Shown one piece after another: positions 35,218 through 45,317 of a stretch of DNA of 64,000 nt. The translations under genes and the position numbers were made by a program. The DNA is taken from positions 20,452-84,451 of the forward strand of contig JAKSRW010000008.1 in assembly GCA_024403355.1 (NCBI GenBank), given 5' to 3'. The notes under the pieces are model-generated. The model saw only the letters and a program-made list of their open reading frames with translations. It made no database searches and had not been told where the DNA came from. Numbering within the stretch: position 1 is the first letter of the stretch; each line of letters begins with the position of its first letter. The stretch is from Lachnospiraceae bacterium. GTDB taxonomy: Bacteria > Bacillota > Clostridia > Lachnospirales > Lachnospiraceae.

Positions 35218-38200
35218 TTAAACGGCGAAGAGCTTGCCGCCATTTTCCATAAACGGCTCCAAAAGATTTCCGAAACGGTCCGTTACGCTGGCATTGTTTT
35301 CGCGCGCAACGAATATACGGCCGCTGTTTAAGAAGGTCTGGGTCTGTGCCTGGCCGAGCTCATAGCTTGCTCCCGCTAGAATTTCAATATCCACGGAGGA
35401 ATTGTTTACCTCGGTGTGGCCGCTGCCGTAATGCGAGCCCGCACCGCAGATCATGGTACCCTCGCAGTAAATATTGAGCTTTGCGTTATTTACGATGATA
35501 TTGGCATCATCAGCCACCGAGCCGACCGCAGTACCGCTGTAGGTATGAAGGGTTGCGCGAACCTCTTTTCCGTCAATCGAAACATAGGCCGCACCCTTGG
35601 CGGTTCCGAGTCCGACGCTGTTCTCTCCGTCGCCCGTTACCTCAACCATACCGATGCTGCTGATATCCGCCCTGCCGTCAAGCGAGCCGATACATACCGA
35701 GTCATTGCCCTCATTCTTGATTCTGCAGCTGACATCTCCGATGAAAATATCGCTGCTGCCCTCGAGAGTTCCGACCGATACCGTGGCAATGCCCTTTGCG
35801 CTGAGGTCAAAGCGACCGTTGACAAGTCTGATTTTTGAATTTGTGCAGCGGCCGCCGCCGATACAGGTAATTCGGTCACCGTTTGATACGATTTTTACCG
35901 TTCCGGAAAGGTCAAAGGTCATATCGCCGTAAGCCTCGTCCATCTTCGAGCCGACACCCACGCCGTGCTTTCTGCTGCTGAAAATCTGCAGCGAGCCGTC
36001 ACCGGTAACTCTCAGATTTGAACCTTCCGTACACTGGATTCCGTCCTTGTTCAGAGTATTGTTTCCGACAAGGGTGATGGTTGTATTGCTGTTGCGTCCG
36101 AGCTGAACGGAGGGCTCGGTATCGCCCTTGATATTTACATTTTCAAATACAAGTGAAGTATGTGAATCGTCAGCGGTTTTAATCATAATATCGATCATAT
36201 TTGACTTTTCGCCGACAAATCTTACCATGCCGCCGTGAACATTGACATAGGTATACTTTTTAAGCGCAAGCTCAAGCAGATTAATGGTTTCACCGGCCTT
36301 GGCCGCATATACCATTCGGTTATTTTCAAACTTTGACACACGGATATTTTCCGCGATGATTTCATCCCTGATTTTGTCGGGAAGCACGTCAAGAGGCTCT
36401 GCCGCGGGTCTGGCGGTATAATAACCCTGAATGTAATCCACTCCGTACTCGATTACCTTCTTCATTTCCTCAAGGGTCTCAACGCCCTCTGCCAGAACCT
36501 TGATGCCGTTAAGTGCGGCAAATTCGATGGTGTTCTTTACGAACATTTGCTTGTTTGTATTGTCCTGGATACCGCTTATAAGATATCTGTCAATCTTAAT
36601 TACATGAGGCGCATAGCGCAGAAGGTTTACGATATTTGAATGACCTGTTCCGTAATCGTCTACCGCAATCTTTGCCGACTCCTCGCTGTTGCAAAGACCC
36701 TTAAGAAGGTTAAGCTCTTCGTTCGAAATGGTATTCTGCTCGGTAACCTCGTATACGAAATAGTCGAGCCATTCGCCGTATTCCTCGAGAAGCTTATTCC
36801 TGTCCTCGTTGTTGAGGAAATATCCGGGAATGGTATTTACGAAAATTTTCCTTCCCGCAAAGGCCTCGGGATTATATGCATAATTACTGATAATGTTGAA
36901 CATTGTGGCCTTCTCGATATCGTAGAGACGGTTGCAGTTTCTGGCGATATCAAGCACATCAAGCGGTGACATGGAGATACCGCCGCCTGTTCTCATAAGG
37001 GCCTCATAACCGATGATTTCGCCGTTATGGGCATTAACAATCGGCTGATAATGGTATTTGAAGAGGTTTCTTTCCACGAGCAGGTCAAATGTATTGAAGT
37101 ATTCGCGTTCAAAGGTTTTGTCCTTGACCACGGGATGGATGCCGCTCTGCAGGCTGTTAAGATACATATCACTTACCGCCATCTTTACAAAGCTTTCAAG
37201 GCTTCCGTCCCATCCGGCATCGAGGACGGTAACGCCGTTATTAACCTCTATAATATACTCTTTATTTGAATAATTATTCTTATTTTCAAGTGTCGCGAAG
37301 AACTTTGAATTCATCTCCGCAAGCTGGCCGCTTACCTCACTTGCAGAATCAAAGTAGCTGATTACGACAAATTCGCTCTCTGAAATATGTGCTGCGTAGC
37401 AGTTAGGTTTTTTGATTTCACGGATTGTGTCGGCTACAAAGCGCACACTTTCCTCGATCTCGTACATGCCGTAATTTTCATAAATATATGTGTACCTAGG
37501 CATGGAATATACTGAAATTGCAATGGATTTGCTGTGATTTTCCTTCTTTACCGCAAAATCCTCGAACCACTTTGTCACACCCTTGATATTGGGAAGACCG
37601 GTCATCGAATGTCTGTATATCAGATTTTCAATGTTTTCAAGCATCTTCGACTGTCTCGCCCTGTTAATCAGCGCACGGAAGGCAAAGCCTACGGCAACAG
37701 TATACCTTTTGAGCATACATTCATAAGTATTCAGTTTTTCTGTTTTGAATACATAGTAGCCGCATACGATTTCATCCACCACGAGAGGTGTCAGGACAAA
37801 CATATTGCAGTCGTTTACAGAATTTGCGAAGTCCGGAATCATCTCTGAACTGCGCATTTTCATCATACTCTCGCCGGATTTTTTGAGATTTTTCGAGGGA
37901 ATTACCATCAGTTCATCCGTATATCCGCCCACATCCTCATTTGCGGGGTCAAGACGGCTGGTGTTCATATCTTCATTGATGCAGAGATAGGAGTTTGCTC
38001 CGAGAACATTCTCGATTCCGTGGAAGAGTGAGCTGGTATCCTCCATTGAGAAGATGCCCTCCAGCCATGCATTGGTGCGGTCGTCGTAGTTTTCAACCTC
38101 ATCGAGAAGCCTGTACATATTTGAAAGTGCGTTTCGTGTGCTGTATCTGCTCTCTGTAGGCTGGGCACCGTTACGACGGTCGCAGCCGCATGAACGTCTG

Positions 38201-39042
38201 ATACGCATACGATATGCATTTGTAAGAATTTTAGGTTCGGCACCTGCGATGGCACTGTTTGCCGTTTCGATGATAAGCCCGGCAAGTCCCGTCATATCGT
38301 CGGAGCAGGTGGTAAGTGAGGGATGCAGGAAATATGCGGCGGGAATACCGCCAAAGCCCGTAACTATGCAGTCCTCGGGCACATTGATTCCGTTATCGTA
38401 GAGGGTCTCGCATACTGTGATGGCGACATCATCATTTACGCAGACAATAGCATCGGGCAGATTATTTCCTTCGATTCTGTTCACAACGATGCTTCGGACG
38501 ATATCGTCCATACCCTCGGAATATTCAATATTATGGTCATTAAAGGGAAGTCCGTGCTTTTTCATGACCTTTGCACAGCATTCAAGTCTGGTATCAGAGG
38601 CCTCGTCATCCTTTCTGCTTCCTGCTATAAAAAGCATACTCTGCGCAGAATGGCCGCTGATAATGTGCTCAAGCATCTCCGCATAGGCATCCTCGTAGAC
38701 AGACGAAATAGAGAAGCAGCCCTCTCTTTTTCCGCCCATGATTATAACAGGCGTGGAGTGCTCCTTTGCTCTTTTTACGATTCGGTCAACAAGCGCATCA
38801 TCACCGATACTGTGCTCATAAATCAGCAAAACGTCCACAATATCGAAATTTACAAGCTCATAAATGGACTTTTCACTTTCGATACCGCTGCCGTTTTTGC
38901 CGAAATCACCGAAGCTGTTAAATACTACAAGCTTCCAGCCGGCTTCAGCTACTCTTCTGTTTATGATGTTGATGTACTCGCTTCTTGTTCTGTCATGTAA
39001 TGCAGCAAGACAGACACCCATTACTTTCTTGTCCCCAATCAT
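35218..39042 (-). CDS. LacI-like sensor, degenerate GGDEF, EAL, beta-helix protein
   Basis: 1274 aa from ATG 39042 (after GGGATGG; an in-frame GTG lies at 39060). Residues ~5-290 match a LacI-type periplasmic-binding fold (VCVNDDVAITVCETL, VTGFGGIP) without a DNA-binding helix-turn-helix. A GAF-like region (~330-460) follows, then a GGDEF domain whose signature is SESEF, so inactive, then an EAL domain (~645-885) with EAL, DDYGTG, IKID, LAEGVET and IQGYY intact, so likely an active c-di-GMP phosphodiesterase. The last ~320 residues are Gly/Asn/Asp-rich repeats of a right-handed beta-helix. No signal peptide or membrane helix was seen. Neighbour of the T4P operon. Confidence 0.85.
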   Translation of the reverse strand: MIGDKKVMGVCLAALHDRTRSEYINIINRRVAEAGWKLVVFNSFGDFGKNGSGIESEKSIYELVNFDIVDVLLIYEHSIGDDALVDRIVKRAKEHSTPVIIMGGKREGCFSISSVYEDAYAEMLEHIISGHSAQSMLFIAGSRKDDEASDTRLECCAKVMKKHGLPFNDHNIEYSEGMDDIVRSIVVNRIEGNNLPDAIVCVNDDVAITVCETLYDNGINVPEDCIVTGFGGIPAAYFLHPSLTTCSDDMTGLAGLIIETANSAIAGAEPKILTNAYRMRIRRSCGCDRRNGAQPTESRYSTRNALSNMYRLLDEVENYDDRTNAWLEGIFSMEDTSSLFHGIENVLGANSYLCINEDMNTSRLDPANEDVGGYTDELMVIPSKNLKKSGESMMKMRSSEMIPDFANSVNDCNMFVLTPLVVDEIVCGYYVFKTEKLNTYECMLKRYTVAVGFAFRALINRARQSKMLENIENLIYRHSMTGLPNIKGVTKWFEDFAVKKENHSKSIAISVYSMPRYTYIYENYGMYEIEESVRFVADTIREIKKPNCYAAHISESEFVVISYFDSASEVSGQLAEMNSKFFATLENKNNYSNKEYIIEVNNGVTVLDAGWDGSLESFVKMAVSDMYLNSLQSGIHPVVKDKTFEREYFNTFDLLVERNLFKYHYQPIVNAHNGEIIGYEALMRTGGGISMSPLDVLDIARNCNRLYDIEKATMFNIISNYAYNPEAFAGRKIFVNTIPGYFLNNEDRNKLLEEYGEWLDYFVYEVTEQNTISNEELNLLKGLCNSEESAKIAVDDYGTGHSNIVNLLRYAPHVIKIDRYLISGIQDNTNKQMFVKNTIEFAALNGIKVLAEGVETLEEMKKVIEYGVDYIQGYYTARPAAEPLDVLPDKIRDEIIAENIRVSKFENNRMVYAAKAGETINLLELALKKYTYVNVHGGMVRFVGEKSNMIDIMIKTADDSHTSLVFENVNIKGDTEPSVQLGRNSNTTITLVGNNTLNKDGIQCTEGSNLRVTGDGSLQIFSSRKHGVGVGSKMDEAYGDMTFDLSGTVKIVSNGDRITCIGGGRCTNSKIRLVNGRFDLSAKGIATVSVGTLEGSSDIFIGDVSCRIKNEGNDSVCIGSLDGRADISSIGMVEVTGDGENSVGLGTAKGAAYVSIDGKEVRATLHTYSGTAVGSVADDANIIVNNAKLNIYCEGTMICGAGSHYGSGHTEVNNSSVDIEILAGASYELGQAQTQTFLNSGRIFVARENNASVTDRFGNLLEPFMENGGKLFAV

Positions 39043-39091
39043 ACCAATAACCATCCCCACTATAGTTTTCCAGTTAATTATATCAACTAAT

Positions 39092-40405
39092 TCAGCGTTT
39101 GTCTATGATTCCGCCTATAAGACGGGCGATTTTCTCCGATGCCCGGCCGTTTTCCGTAACAGCCAGCGCTTCGAAAAATTCACGCTGTCTGAGACCGTAT
39201 TCGTCCCTGTCGTAATTCAGAATCTTTCTGCAAAGCTCTGCCCCCGATGCCGCTATGGGATAGGGCAGTCCCTTGTAGTCGAAATACATTCCGCGGCTGC
39301 TCTCATAGTCCTTTGAATCAGGCGCATAGAGAAATACAGGCTTTCCCGCCTCGGCGAATTCAAAAAGAGTATTTGAATAGTCCGTAATCAGGACATCCGC
39401 CGCCTCCATAAGCTCATAGATATCGCCAAATTCATTGCCGTTTACAAGATATTCTTCATTATCCAGGTTAAGGTATACGCTGCTCCTTCTTCCCGTCTGT
39501 GACATTGCCAGAGGATGAAGTCTGCTGACGAATACGAATTTTGAACCAAAACGCTTCTCCAAGGCCTTTGAAAGCTCTGCTTTTTCAGGGCCGTGTCCGC
39601 GCTTTTCAAAATTTTGGGTCTCCTCTCTATATGTCGGCGCGTAGAGGCAGATTTTGAAGTCCTGACCCGGTGTTTTTTTATTATTTATACGGCTGATTAT
39701 CTGTTTTTTGGTGCGCTCTGCCCTCTCTTTGTCGGGCTTTAACAAAATATCCATTCGGGGCGACCCGTAGCAGAAGATTTTACCCTTAAAGCCGAAGGCT
39801 CTGCGGTAGATTTCATTGCAGAAATCACTGTTTGAAATGTAAGCATCGGTCATGGCGGTATCGTGCGCCGCATGCTCCGCGTAGCCCTCCGGCAGCACAT
39901 CTATGCAGTCTCCCTCTATCTTTTTAAGAGGCAGACTTCCGTGCCAGGTCTGAATATAGAACTGGCCCCTGCGCTTATTTATGTAGCTTTCTTTCCGGTT
40001 GCAGTCCACCCATATTCCCGCTGTTGCAAGTTCATAATTAGCCTTAAAGGAATTGTTCTTTAAAAACTTGATTCTTCGGTCCGAACGGCTTCTCAGTTCG
40101 CCCGGCAGCTGTCCCGTTACAAAATAAATGCTGTCCAGACGTTTTTTAAGCTCTTCCCTGCGTGAAGCGGACTTTTCCTCTTTAATTTCGCCTTCAAGCC
40201 TCTTTACATAGGCCCTTGCTACCCATTTCGGATTGTCACCGTAGCCCCAGACATTGCAGAAAACTACCTTTTCTTTTTCAATTTTAAAAAGTCCGAAGAA
40301 TCTGAATTCTGCCTTTATTATCAGTTCTCTGAGCTTTCTGTATTTCTTGCGCATGCCCTCCGAGGCAAGCCCTTTTATTTTCTGTCGTATGCTCATATTA
40401 ATCAC
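39092..40405 (-). CDS. CDP-glycerol glycerophosphotransferase family protein
   Basis: 437 aa, single-domain TagB/TagF-like (PF04464 type) enzyme. It has the conserved TWHGSLPLKKI block, SRLHPLA, and LITDYSNTLFEFAEAGKPVFLYAPD. Such enzymes transfer glycerol- or ribitol-phosphate from the CDP-activated donor to a growing wall or lipid-linked polymer on the inner membrane face. Start is GTG 40405 or ATG 40396. Last gene of the surface-polymer operon; 20 bp follow the preceding stop. Confidence 0.85.
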   Translation of the reverse strand: MINMSIRQKIKGLASEGMRKKYRKLRELIIKAEFRFFGLFKIEKEKVVFCNVWGYGDNPKWVARAYVKRLEGEIKEEKSASRREELKKRLDSIYFVTGQLPGELRSRSDRRIKFLKNNSFKANYELATAGIWVDCNRKESYINKRRGQFYIQTWHGSLPLKKIEGDCIDVLPEGYAEHAAHDTAMTDAYISNSDFCNEIYRRAFGFKGKIFCYGSPRMDILLKPDKERAERTKKQIISRINNKKTPGQDFKICLYAPTYREETQNFEKRGHGPEKAELSKALEKRFGSKFVFVSRLHPLAMSQTGRRSSVYLNLDNEEYLVNGNEFGDIYELMEAADVLITDYSNTLFEFAEAGKPVFLYAPDSKDYESSRGMYFDYKGLPYPIAASGAELCRKILNYDRDEYGLRQREFFEALAVTENGRASEKIARLIGGIIDKR

Positions 40406-40425
40406 AATGCCTTTCCGGCTCCAGT

Positions 40426-41646
40426 TTAAAAAGTCACAGCCTGCATGATTTCAAGAAACTGCCTGCCTGTGTTCGCCCAGCCCAGTCCCTCAAGCTTTTT
40501 AGCTGCCAGCTTATCCATTTTGTCGAGCTTTTCAGGATTATTGATCGCATCATAGAGAAGCTTTGCGATATCATTGTCCCCTATTTTTGTAAGCAGGGCG
40601 CTATCCGTACCGAAGAAATAGGGATAGGTTCCGTCAGCGAACTCTATCACGGGAAGACCGGCCGCATGCATCTCATAGGGCACCAGGGAAATATTGCTCA
40701 TAGATGCCACCATGCCAAAATCGGCCTTTGCATAGATCTCGTTCATCTCCGCCTTATTCAGCTGTCCGAGGTTTTTGCCGCCCGGCACATTGAAGGTTTT
40801 TGCCTCACCGAAATAGAGGACATTCAACGAAATGCCCTTCTTTTCGAGCTTTTTCGCAGTATTCATAAGCATCCAGGGAATCAGATTCGGCAGACGTTTT
40901 CCGTAATATTTTAAATATACCGCTATCGTCAGCTCATCCTTATCCGCGTATTTTCCGTAATCACGCTCTTTATGAGTATAGCCCGCGCTGTCATAAGGGA
41001 AGTCCACGATATCAAGCTTCAGCTTTCCGTCCGCAGCCTGCAGGCCGTCACACTCGCGGTGTATCATATCCGCATTCCATGCTCCCAGGCTCACCATATG
41101 AAGACCCTGTGTGTAGGTGCTTCTGCACATCAGATACTCCTCTCCAAACTTATAGAAAAGAGGCTCATAGTCCTGTACGAAATACATTTTATAGGATTTT
41201 TCAAAACGTTTTGCGAAGGAAACGGTATCCCACGAAGATGCTACGACCACATCGGGCTCGCTGATTTTGCCCGCCTTTATCGCAGCCATGTATCTGTTAA
41301 GGCTGTACAGTCTGCCCTGAAAATCCGCCAGATTTGCCTTCGCACAGATTTCCATTTCCTCGACACTCTGAGGCTTGTAGCTGAGATACGATACCTTCAC
41401 GCCCAGCTTTTCAAGCTCTGTTCCCAGATGCAGAATCGAGGTCTGTCCTCCGTGAAAGCGCACCATTCTTGTAATGATAAAGGTCACCGTCTTTATCTTT
41501 TCGGGCTTAATATTTATGATATTTTTCGGGTCATAATTTTCCAGCAGGCCCTTAACCCTTGCCCCCTCTGCCTTAGAGGAAACGTTGTGCATCAGGCTGA
41601 GCGCCGCCCTTTTTGTTTCTCTGACCAGAACTTCTTTCTTACTCAT
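40426..41646 (-). CDS. GT4-like glycosyltransferase (WsaF-like)
   Basis: 406 aa from ATG 41646, which follows AAGGAG by six bases; a longer frame to 41676 includes the ribosome site. The upstream stop overlaps the start by eight bases. The N-terminal half has FIITRMVRFHGGQTS and YFVQDYEPLFYKFGEEY, a block typical of WsaF-type rhamnosyltransferases; the C-terminal half has the GT-B pattern VPYEMHAAGLPVIEF. It likely adds a sugar to the polymer or its linkage unit; the donor is unknown. Confidence 0.8.
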   Translation of the reverse strand: MSKKEVLVRETKRAALSLMHNVSSKAEGARVKGLLENYDPKNIINIKPEKIKTVTFIITRMVRFHGGQTSILHLGTELEKLGVKVSYLSYKPQSVEEMEICAKANLADFQGRLYSLNRYMAAIKAGKISEPDVVVASSWDTVSFAKRFEKSYKMYFVQDYEPLFYKFGEEYLMCRSTYTQGLHMVSLGAWNADMIHRECDGLQAADGKLKLDIVDFPYDSAGYTHKERDYGKYADKDELTIAVYLKYYGKRLPNLIPWMLMNTAKKLEKKGISLNVLYFGEAKTFNVPGGKNLGQLNKAEMNEIYAKADFGMVASMSNISLVPYEMHAAGLPVIEFADGTYPYFFGTDSALLTKIGDNDIAKLLYDAINNPEKLDKMDKLAAKKLEGLGWANTGRQFLEIMQAVTF

Positions 41647-43009
41647 GGCTGTCTCCTTTGCTCGATAAAATCGCAAGCAGCGTAGCTAGTTTTTCTGCAG
41701 CATGACCATCATCATATGCATTGTATTTTTCTCTGAATTTTCTGTATTTTTCTTCGATTGAGGATTCCGTGTCTTTTTCTTTGGTTATGATACCCGTTTC
41801 CGCTGCCTTAATTTCACTGTCTATGCCGGCATCAATTTGTTTATCAAATGAGTTTCGAATATCCCTCACAAGCTCTTCTGAAGTCCTTGAAATCGGACCG
41901 GGCGCCTCCTCAATAAAATCGAAATAGAAGCCGCGAAGTTCATCCCTGTAGGCCTCGAGGTCGTAGCAGTAAAAGAACATCGGACGTCCCGTAATCGCAT
42001 AATCAAACATAACCGATGAGTAGTCAGTAATCAGACCGTCCGCAGTCTTGTAGAGCTCTGCGATATCGCACTCATTTCCGATTACGCTCACGAAGCCGCT
42101 TTTTATACATTCCTCCGGAATATCATTTTTCCGGAGCTTCACCAGATAATGAAGCTTCACAATAATTCTGAAGCGGTCTCCGAGCTCTTTTTCCAGCTTT
42201 TTAAAATCAAGCTCAGATGAATATCTGTACCAGCCGCCCTCAAGATATTTATCATCACGCCAGGTCGGCGCATAAAGTAAAACTTTCTTTTCGTTATCCG
42301 CAACCGCACCAAAAAGCTCATCATTTCTGGGATAACCCGTCATCAATATTTCACGCTTATAGCCGAAGCAGCGCCTAAAGGTTTCTGCACTGAAATCATT
42401 TTGTGCAATCAGATAATCCCACTTTGCGGATTCATCCGTAAAGGCCTTACGGTAGTGCTCAACCTTCGAATTCTTCTCCCCTTCGCCTGCCATATTCATC
42501 TCCGAAATATCAAGTCCGAGCTTTTTCAGAGGTGTTCCGTGCCAGGTCTGAAGATAAATATTTTTCTTTCTTTTCACAAGATAAGGCTCCTGACGGGTAT
42601 CAAAAACCCATATTCCTGCCGTCGCAAGCCTGTAATAATATTTGAAGCCGCCGTAAACCACGTAGTCTATGCCGTCTATACTATTCTGCAGGTTAATTCC
42701 CGTTTCAGCCTGCAAAGCAGCTGCTTTTCCCTGCTCTTTCTGCACAGTCAAAGGGCAGTCCTTTGCATCGGCCGGCATACTGGCTCCTGTTCCCTTTCCG
42801 GACGAAAGATATGCCCTGGTAAATGCCCATACCAGCCTACAATCCTTGAAGCGCTCATCCTTTTTCATGGCCAGATATATCGCCTTCGGATTGCCTGAAT
42901 AGTTCTTTCCCATATTGCTCATAAAAAGAACGGTTTTGCGGCTGACAGGCAGAACTGCTGCCATTATTTTATAAAATAATACTATCAGCTTTTTAAGTAT
43001 TTTTTTCAA
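41639..43009 (-). CDS. CDP-glycerol glycerophosphotransferase family protein
   Basis: 456 aa, PF04464-type. Contains TWHGTPLKKLGLDI, YAPTWRDD, KLHYLVK, ITDYSSVMFDYAITGRPMFFYCYD and RGFYFDF, the full motif set of TagF-type polymerases. The short hydrophobic N-terminus (LIVLFYKIMAAVLP) may dock on the membrane. Overlaps the upstream bifunctional gene by 17 bp and the downstream GT gene by 8 bp, so the three are tightly coupled. Confidence 0.88.
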   Translation of the reverse strand: MKKILKKLIVLFYKIMAAVLPVSRKTVLFMSNMGKNYSGNPKAIYLAMKKDERFKDCRLVWAFTRAYLSSGKGTGASMPADAKDCPLTVQKEQGKAAALQAETGINLQNSIDGIDYVVYGGFKYYYRLATAGIWVFDTRQEPYLVKRKKNIYLQTWHGTPLKKLGLDISEMNMAGEGEKNSKVEHYRKAFTDESAKWDYLIAQNDFSAETFRRCFGYKREILMTGYPRNDELFGAVADNEKKVLLYAPTWRDDKYLEGGWYRYSSELDFKKLEKELGDRFRIIVKLHYLVKLRKNDIPEECIKSGFVSVIGNECDIAELYKTADGLITDYSSVMFDYAITGRPMFFYCYDLEAYRDELRGFYFDFIEEAPGPISRTSEELVRDIRNSFDKQIDAGIDSEIKAAETGIITKEKDTESSIEEKYRKFREKYNAYDDGHAAEKLATLLAILSSKGDSHE

Positions 43010-45305
43010 ACTCTTTGCCTCCGAATACAGCTTTTACAACACGTTCTGCGGCATGACCGTCATCAAGACTGCAGTATTTTTCGCAAAATGCCTCATATTT
43101 TCCGGCATATTCCTGCGAAACACTGTCAATATTTTTAAGTGCCTCTGCGACCTCCTCACTGCTTCTAAGAAGCGGTCCGGGACACTCCGAGGTCATGTCA
43201 AAATAAAAGCCTCTGAGTACATTTTGGTATTTTTCAAAGTCATAAACATAAAAGAGAATCGGTCTCTTCAGGTTCGCGTAGTCAAAAAATACCGACGAAT
43301 AATCGGTGATGAGCACATCCGCAATCAGGTAGAGCTCGCCAATATCATTGTAGCGGCTAAGGTCCGTCACAAAGCTCTTCTCTTCCTCCGAAAGCTTCAG
43401 GTTATCCGCGATAAAATAATGAGTTCTGAGCAGAAAATGATATTCACCGCTCAGCTCCTTCATAAGCCCTAAATCAAGCGGAAGCGAAAATCTGTATTCA
43501 CCCTGCGAATAAAATTCATCATCGCGCCAGGTCGGTGCATAGAGAACGAGCTTTTTATCAAGCGGCAGTCCCAGACGTTCGCGTATTTTTTGTGCTCTTT
43601 CTGCAAGGTCATCTCCGAAAAGCAGGTCATTTCGCGGGTATCCGAGCTGAAGAATCTTTTCTTCGGGGAAAAGAAACGCCGATTTGAAGCACTCCGTGGA
43701 AAATGCATTATCCGAGATAAGATAATCCCACATTCTCGACTGCTTATAAAAAATGGATTTGTATTTCGGGCTTGCCGAATGCACATCCTCCATGTCGAAA
43801 ACAAGCCTCTTAAGCGGTGTTCCGTGCCAGCACTCCAAAAGCTTCACGCCCTTTCGCTTCTGATACCAGGCGGGCTGACGCATGTTCGTCACCCATACTC
43901 CCGCACGCGCCACATAGTAAAAATAGCGAAGCGACATATATTTTACACGCGTGGGATTTCCCGGCAGCTGCAGAGATTTATCATTCACAATCCAGACAGG
44001 TTTAAAGCCCTCCGGCTTATTCTTCAGTAAATATTCGTAAATATATCTGGGGCTGTCTCCGTAGCCCTTTCCGAGGAAGCTTTCAAAAAGATAATAATTC
44101 TTCTTAACAGACATTCTTCTGAATATCTGCTTATAAAACTGCCAGCTCCACTGCTGGGCATTTCCGAAAAGCCCCTTTTTCTTTCTTCTTTTGCCGAGAA
44201 ATACGGCCTTCTTCTTCGCCGAAGCAAAGCTTCCGTTCTTTATTTTGATAAGAATGCTGCGTCTTGCGCCCTTATAGGCGTCAATCGCTGAATCTGCAAT
44301 CTTTTTTAAAAGCTCCGAAAAGCCTTTATATTCCGCATCTGACCAGTTCAGCCCGTCGGGATGCTGTGTGTATGTCAGATGGCGCATCAGATATGCGCAG
44401 AGATACTGTGACAGATATTGCGCGGAAGCATTCGCCCCCACAGCGTTTGTCATTGCGGCGTTTGTTCCTGTGGATTTTATACCGGCTACTGCGAGTGCAT
44501 CATTAAATGAAGCGATAAATTCCAGCTGCTTCTCCTTCTTTTCCTCCTGGCAGAGTGCAGGCATCCTGATGGGGTCGTCATGGCTTCTTTTAAAATAATC
44601 CGCCCCCTCGCAGCTGATAATTCCGTTTTCTCCCGCAAGCTCCGCCACAAAAGGCAGGTCACTGTAATAGCGGTAATTTTCGTTAAATCTGAGTTCGCCG
44701 TGGTCGGTTATCAGCTTTCGGGGAATGAGAATTCCGCTGACGGAAGCCGCTCCGTGCACCGGACTCTTTCGGCTTTTTTCAGCCAGCAGGTCAAGGTTCG
44801 CCTCCGCATCATTTAATATTCCGGGAAGCAAATCTGTCCTGTCATAATTTCCGTCATCAAAATCATCCGAGTCGCTAAGTAAAAGAGAAGCATCCTTTTC
44901 CAGCTCCGCCAAAGTGCTCGTTTTCTTAAACCAGGTTCTGTGGTGGAGGGCACGCGCCAGAATCTGTGTATTTTCTTTCTCTCTTCGTCCTTTGGCCGCA
45001 TCTAAAAGCGTCCTTAATGTGTTTGGCATGATATAATCATCGCAGTCCAGGAAAAATACATATTCGCCCGAGGCTCTGTCGAGGCCCATATTTCTCTTTG
45101 CCGCAACCGAAAAATCCTCCGGAGCATCCTCTATCACGAGGTTTTCCGGCAGCTTTTCCCCATGTGAAGAAAGAGCAGAAACGACTTTGTCTTTCTGCCC
45201 TGTAATAATTATCTCCAAATCAACGCCCGTCTGCTCCGCAAGCGAAGCAATGCAGTCACGCAGATAATTTTCTTCGTTCTTGTAGGGAACAATAACACTT
45301 ATCAT
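42993..45305 (-). CDS. Bifunctional GT2 glycosyltransferase / CDP-glycerol phosphotransferase
   Basis: 770 aa. Residues ~1-230 are a GT-A family 2 transferase (ISVIVPYKNEENYLRDC opening; metal/nucleotide site FLDCDDY). A helical linker (~280-390) is followed by a PF04464 polymerase domain (~400-765) with CWHGTPLKRLVFDMEDV, YAPTWRDDEFY, TDYSSVFFDY and RGFYFDM. One chain could alternately add a sugar and a polyol phosphate, making a repeat unit. A second gene of the same architecture lies at 46964-49726. Confidence 0.88.
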   Translation of the reverse strand: MISVIVPYKNEENYLRDCIASLAEQTGVDLEIIITGQKDKVVSALSSHGEKLPENLVIEDAPEDFSVAAKRNMGLDRASGEYVFFLDCDDYIMPNTLRTLLDAAKGRREKENTQILARALHHRTWFKKTSTLAELEKDASLLLSDSDDFDDGNYDRTDLLPGILNDAEANLDLLAEKSRKSPVHGAASVSGILIPRKLITDHGELRFNENYRYYSDLPFVAELAGENGIISCEGADYFKRSHDDPIRMPALCQEEKKEKQLEFIASFNDALAVAGIKSTGTNAAMTNAVGANASAQYLSQYLCAYLMRHLTYTQHPDGLNWSDAEYKGFSELLKKIADSAIDAYKGARRSILIKIKNGSFASAKKKAVFLGKRRKKKGLFGNAQQWSWQFYKQIFRRMSVKKNYYLFESFLGKGYGDSPRYIYEYLLKNKPEGFKPVWIVNDKSLQLPGNPTRVKYMSLRYFYYVARAGVWVTNMRQPAWYQKRKGVKLLECWHGTPLKRLVFDMEDVHSASPKYKSIFYKQSRMWDYLISDNAFSTECFKSAFLFPEEKILQLGYPRNDLLFGDDLAERAQKIRERLGLPLDKKLVLYAPTWRDDEFYSQGEYRFSLPLDLGLMKELSGEYHFLLRTHYFIADNLKLSEEEKSFVTDLSRYNDIGELYLIADVLITDYSSVFFDYANLKRPILFYVYDFEKYQNVLRGFYFDMTSECPGPLLRSSEEVAEALKNIDSVSQEYAGKYEAFCEKYCSLDDGHAAERVVKAVFGGKEFEKNT

Positions 45306-45317
45306 GCCTTTAGCCCT

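Noticed and set aside
38323..39000. Plus-strand 225-aa frame
   Set aside because: Shadow of the LacI-like region of the 1274-aa protein, without ribosome site or recognisable product.
40972..41685. Plus-strand 237-aa frame
   Set aside because: Antisense to the GT4-like gene, whose motifs are clear on the minus strand.
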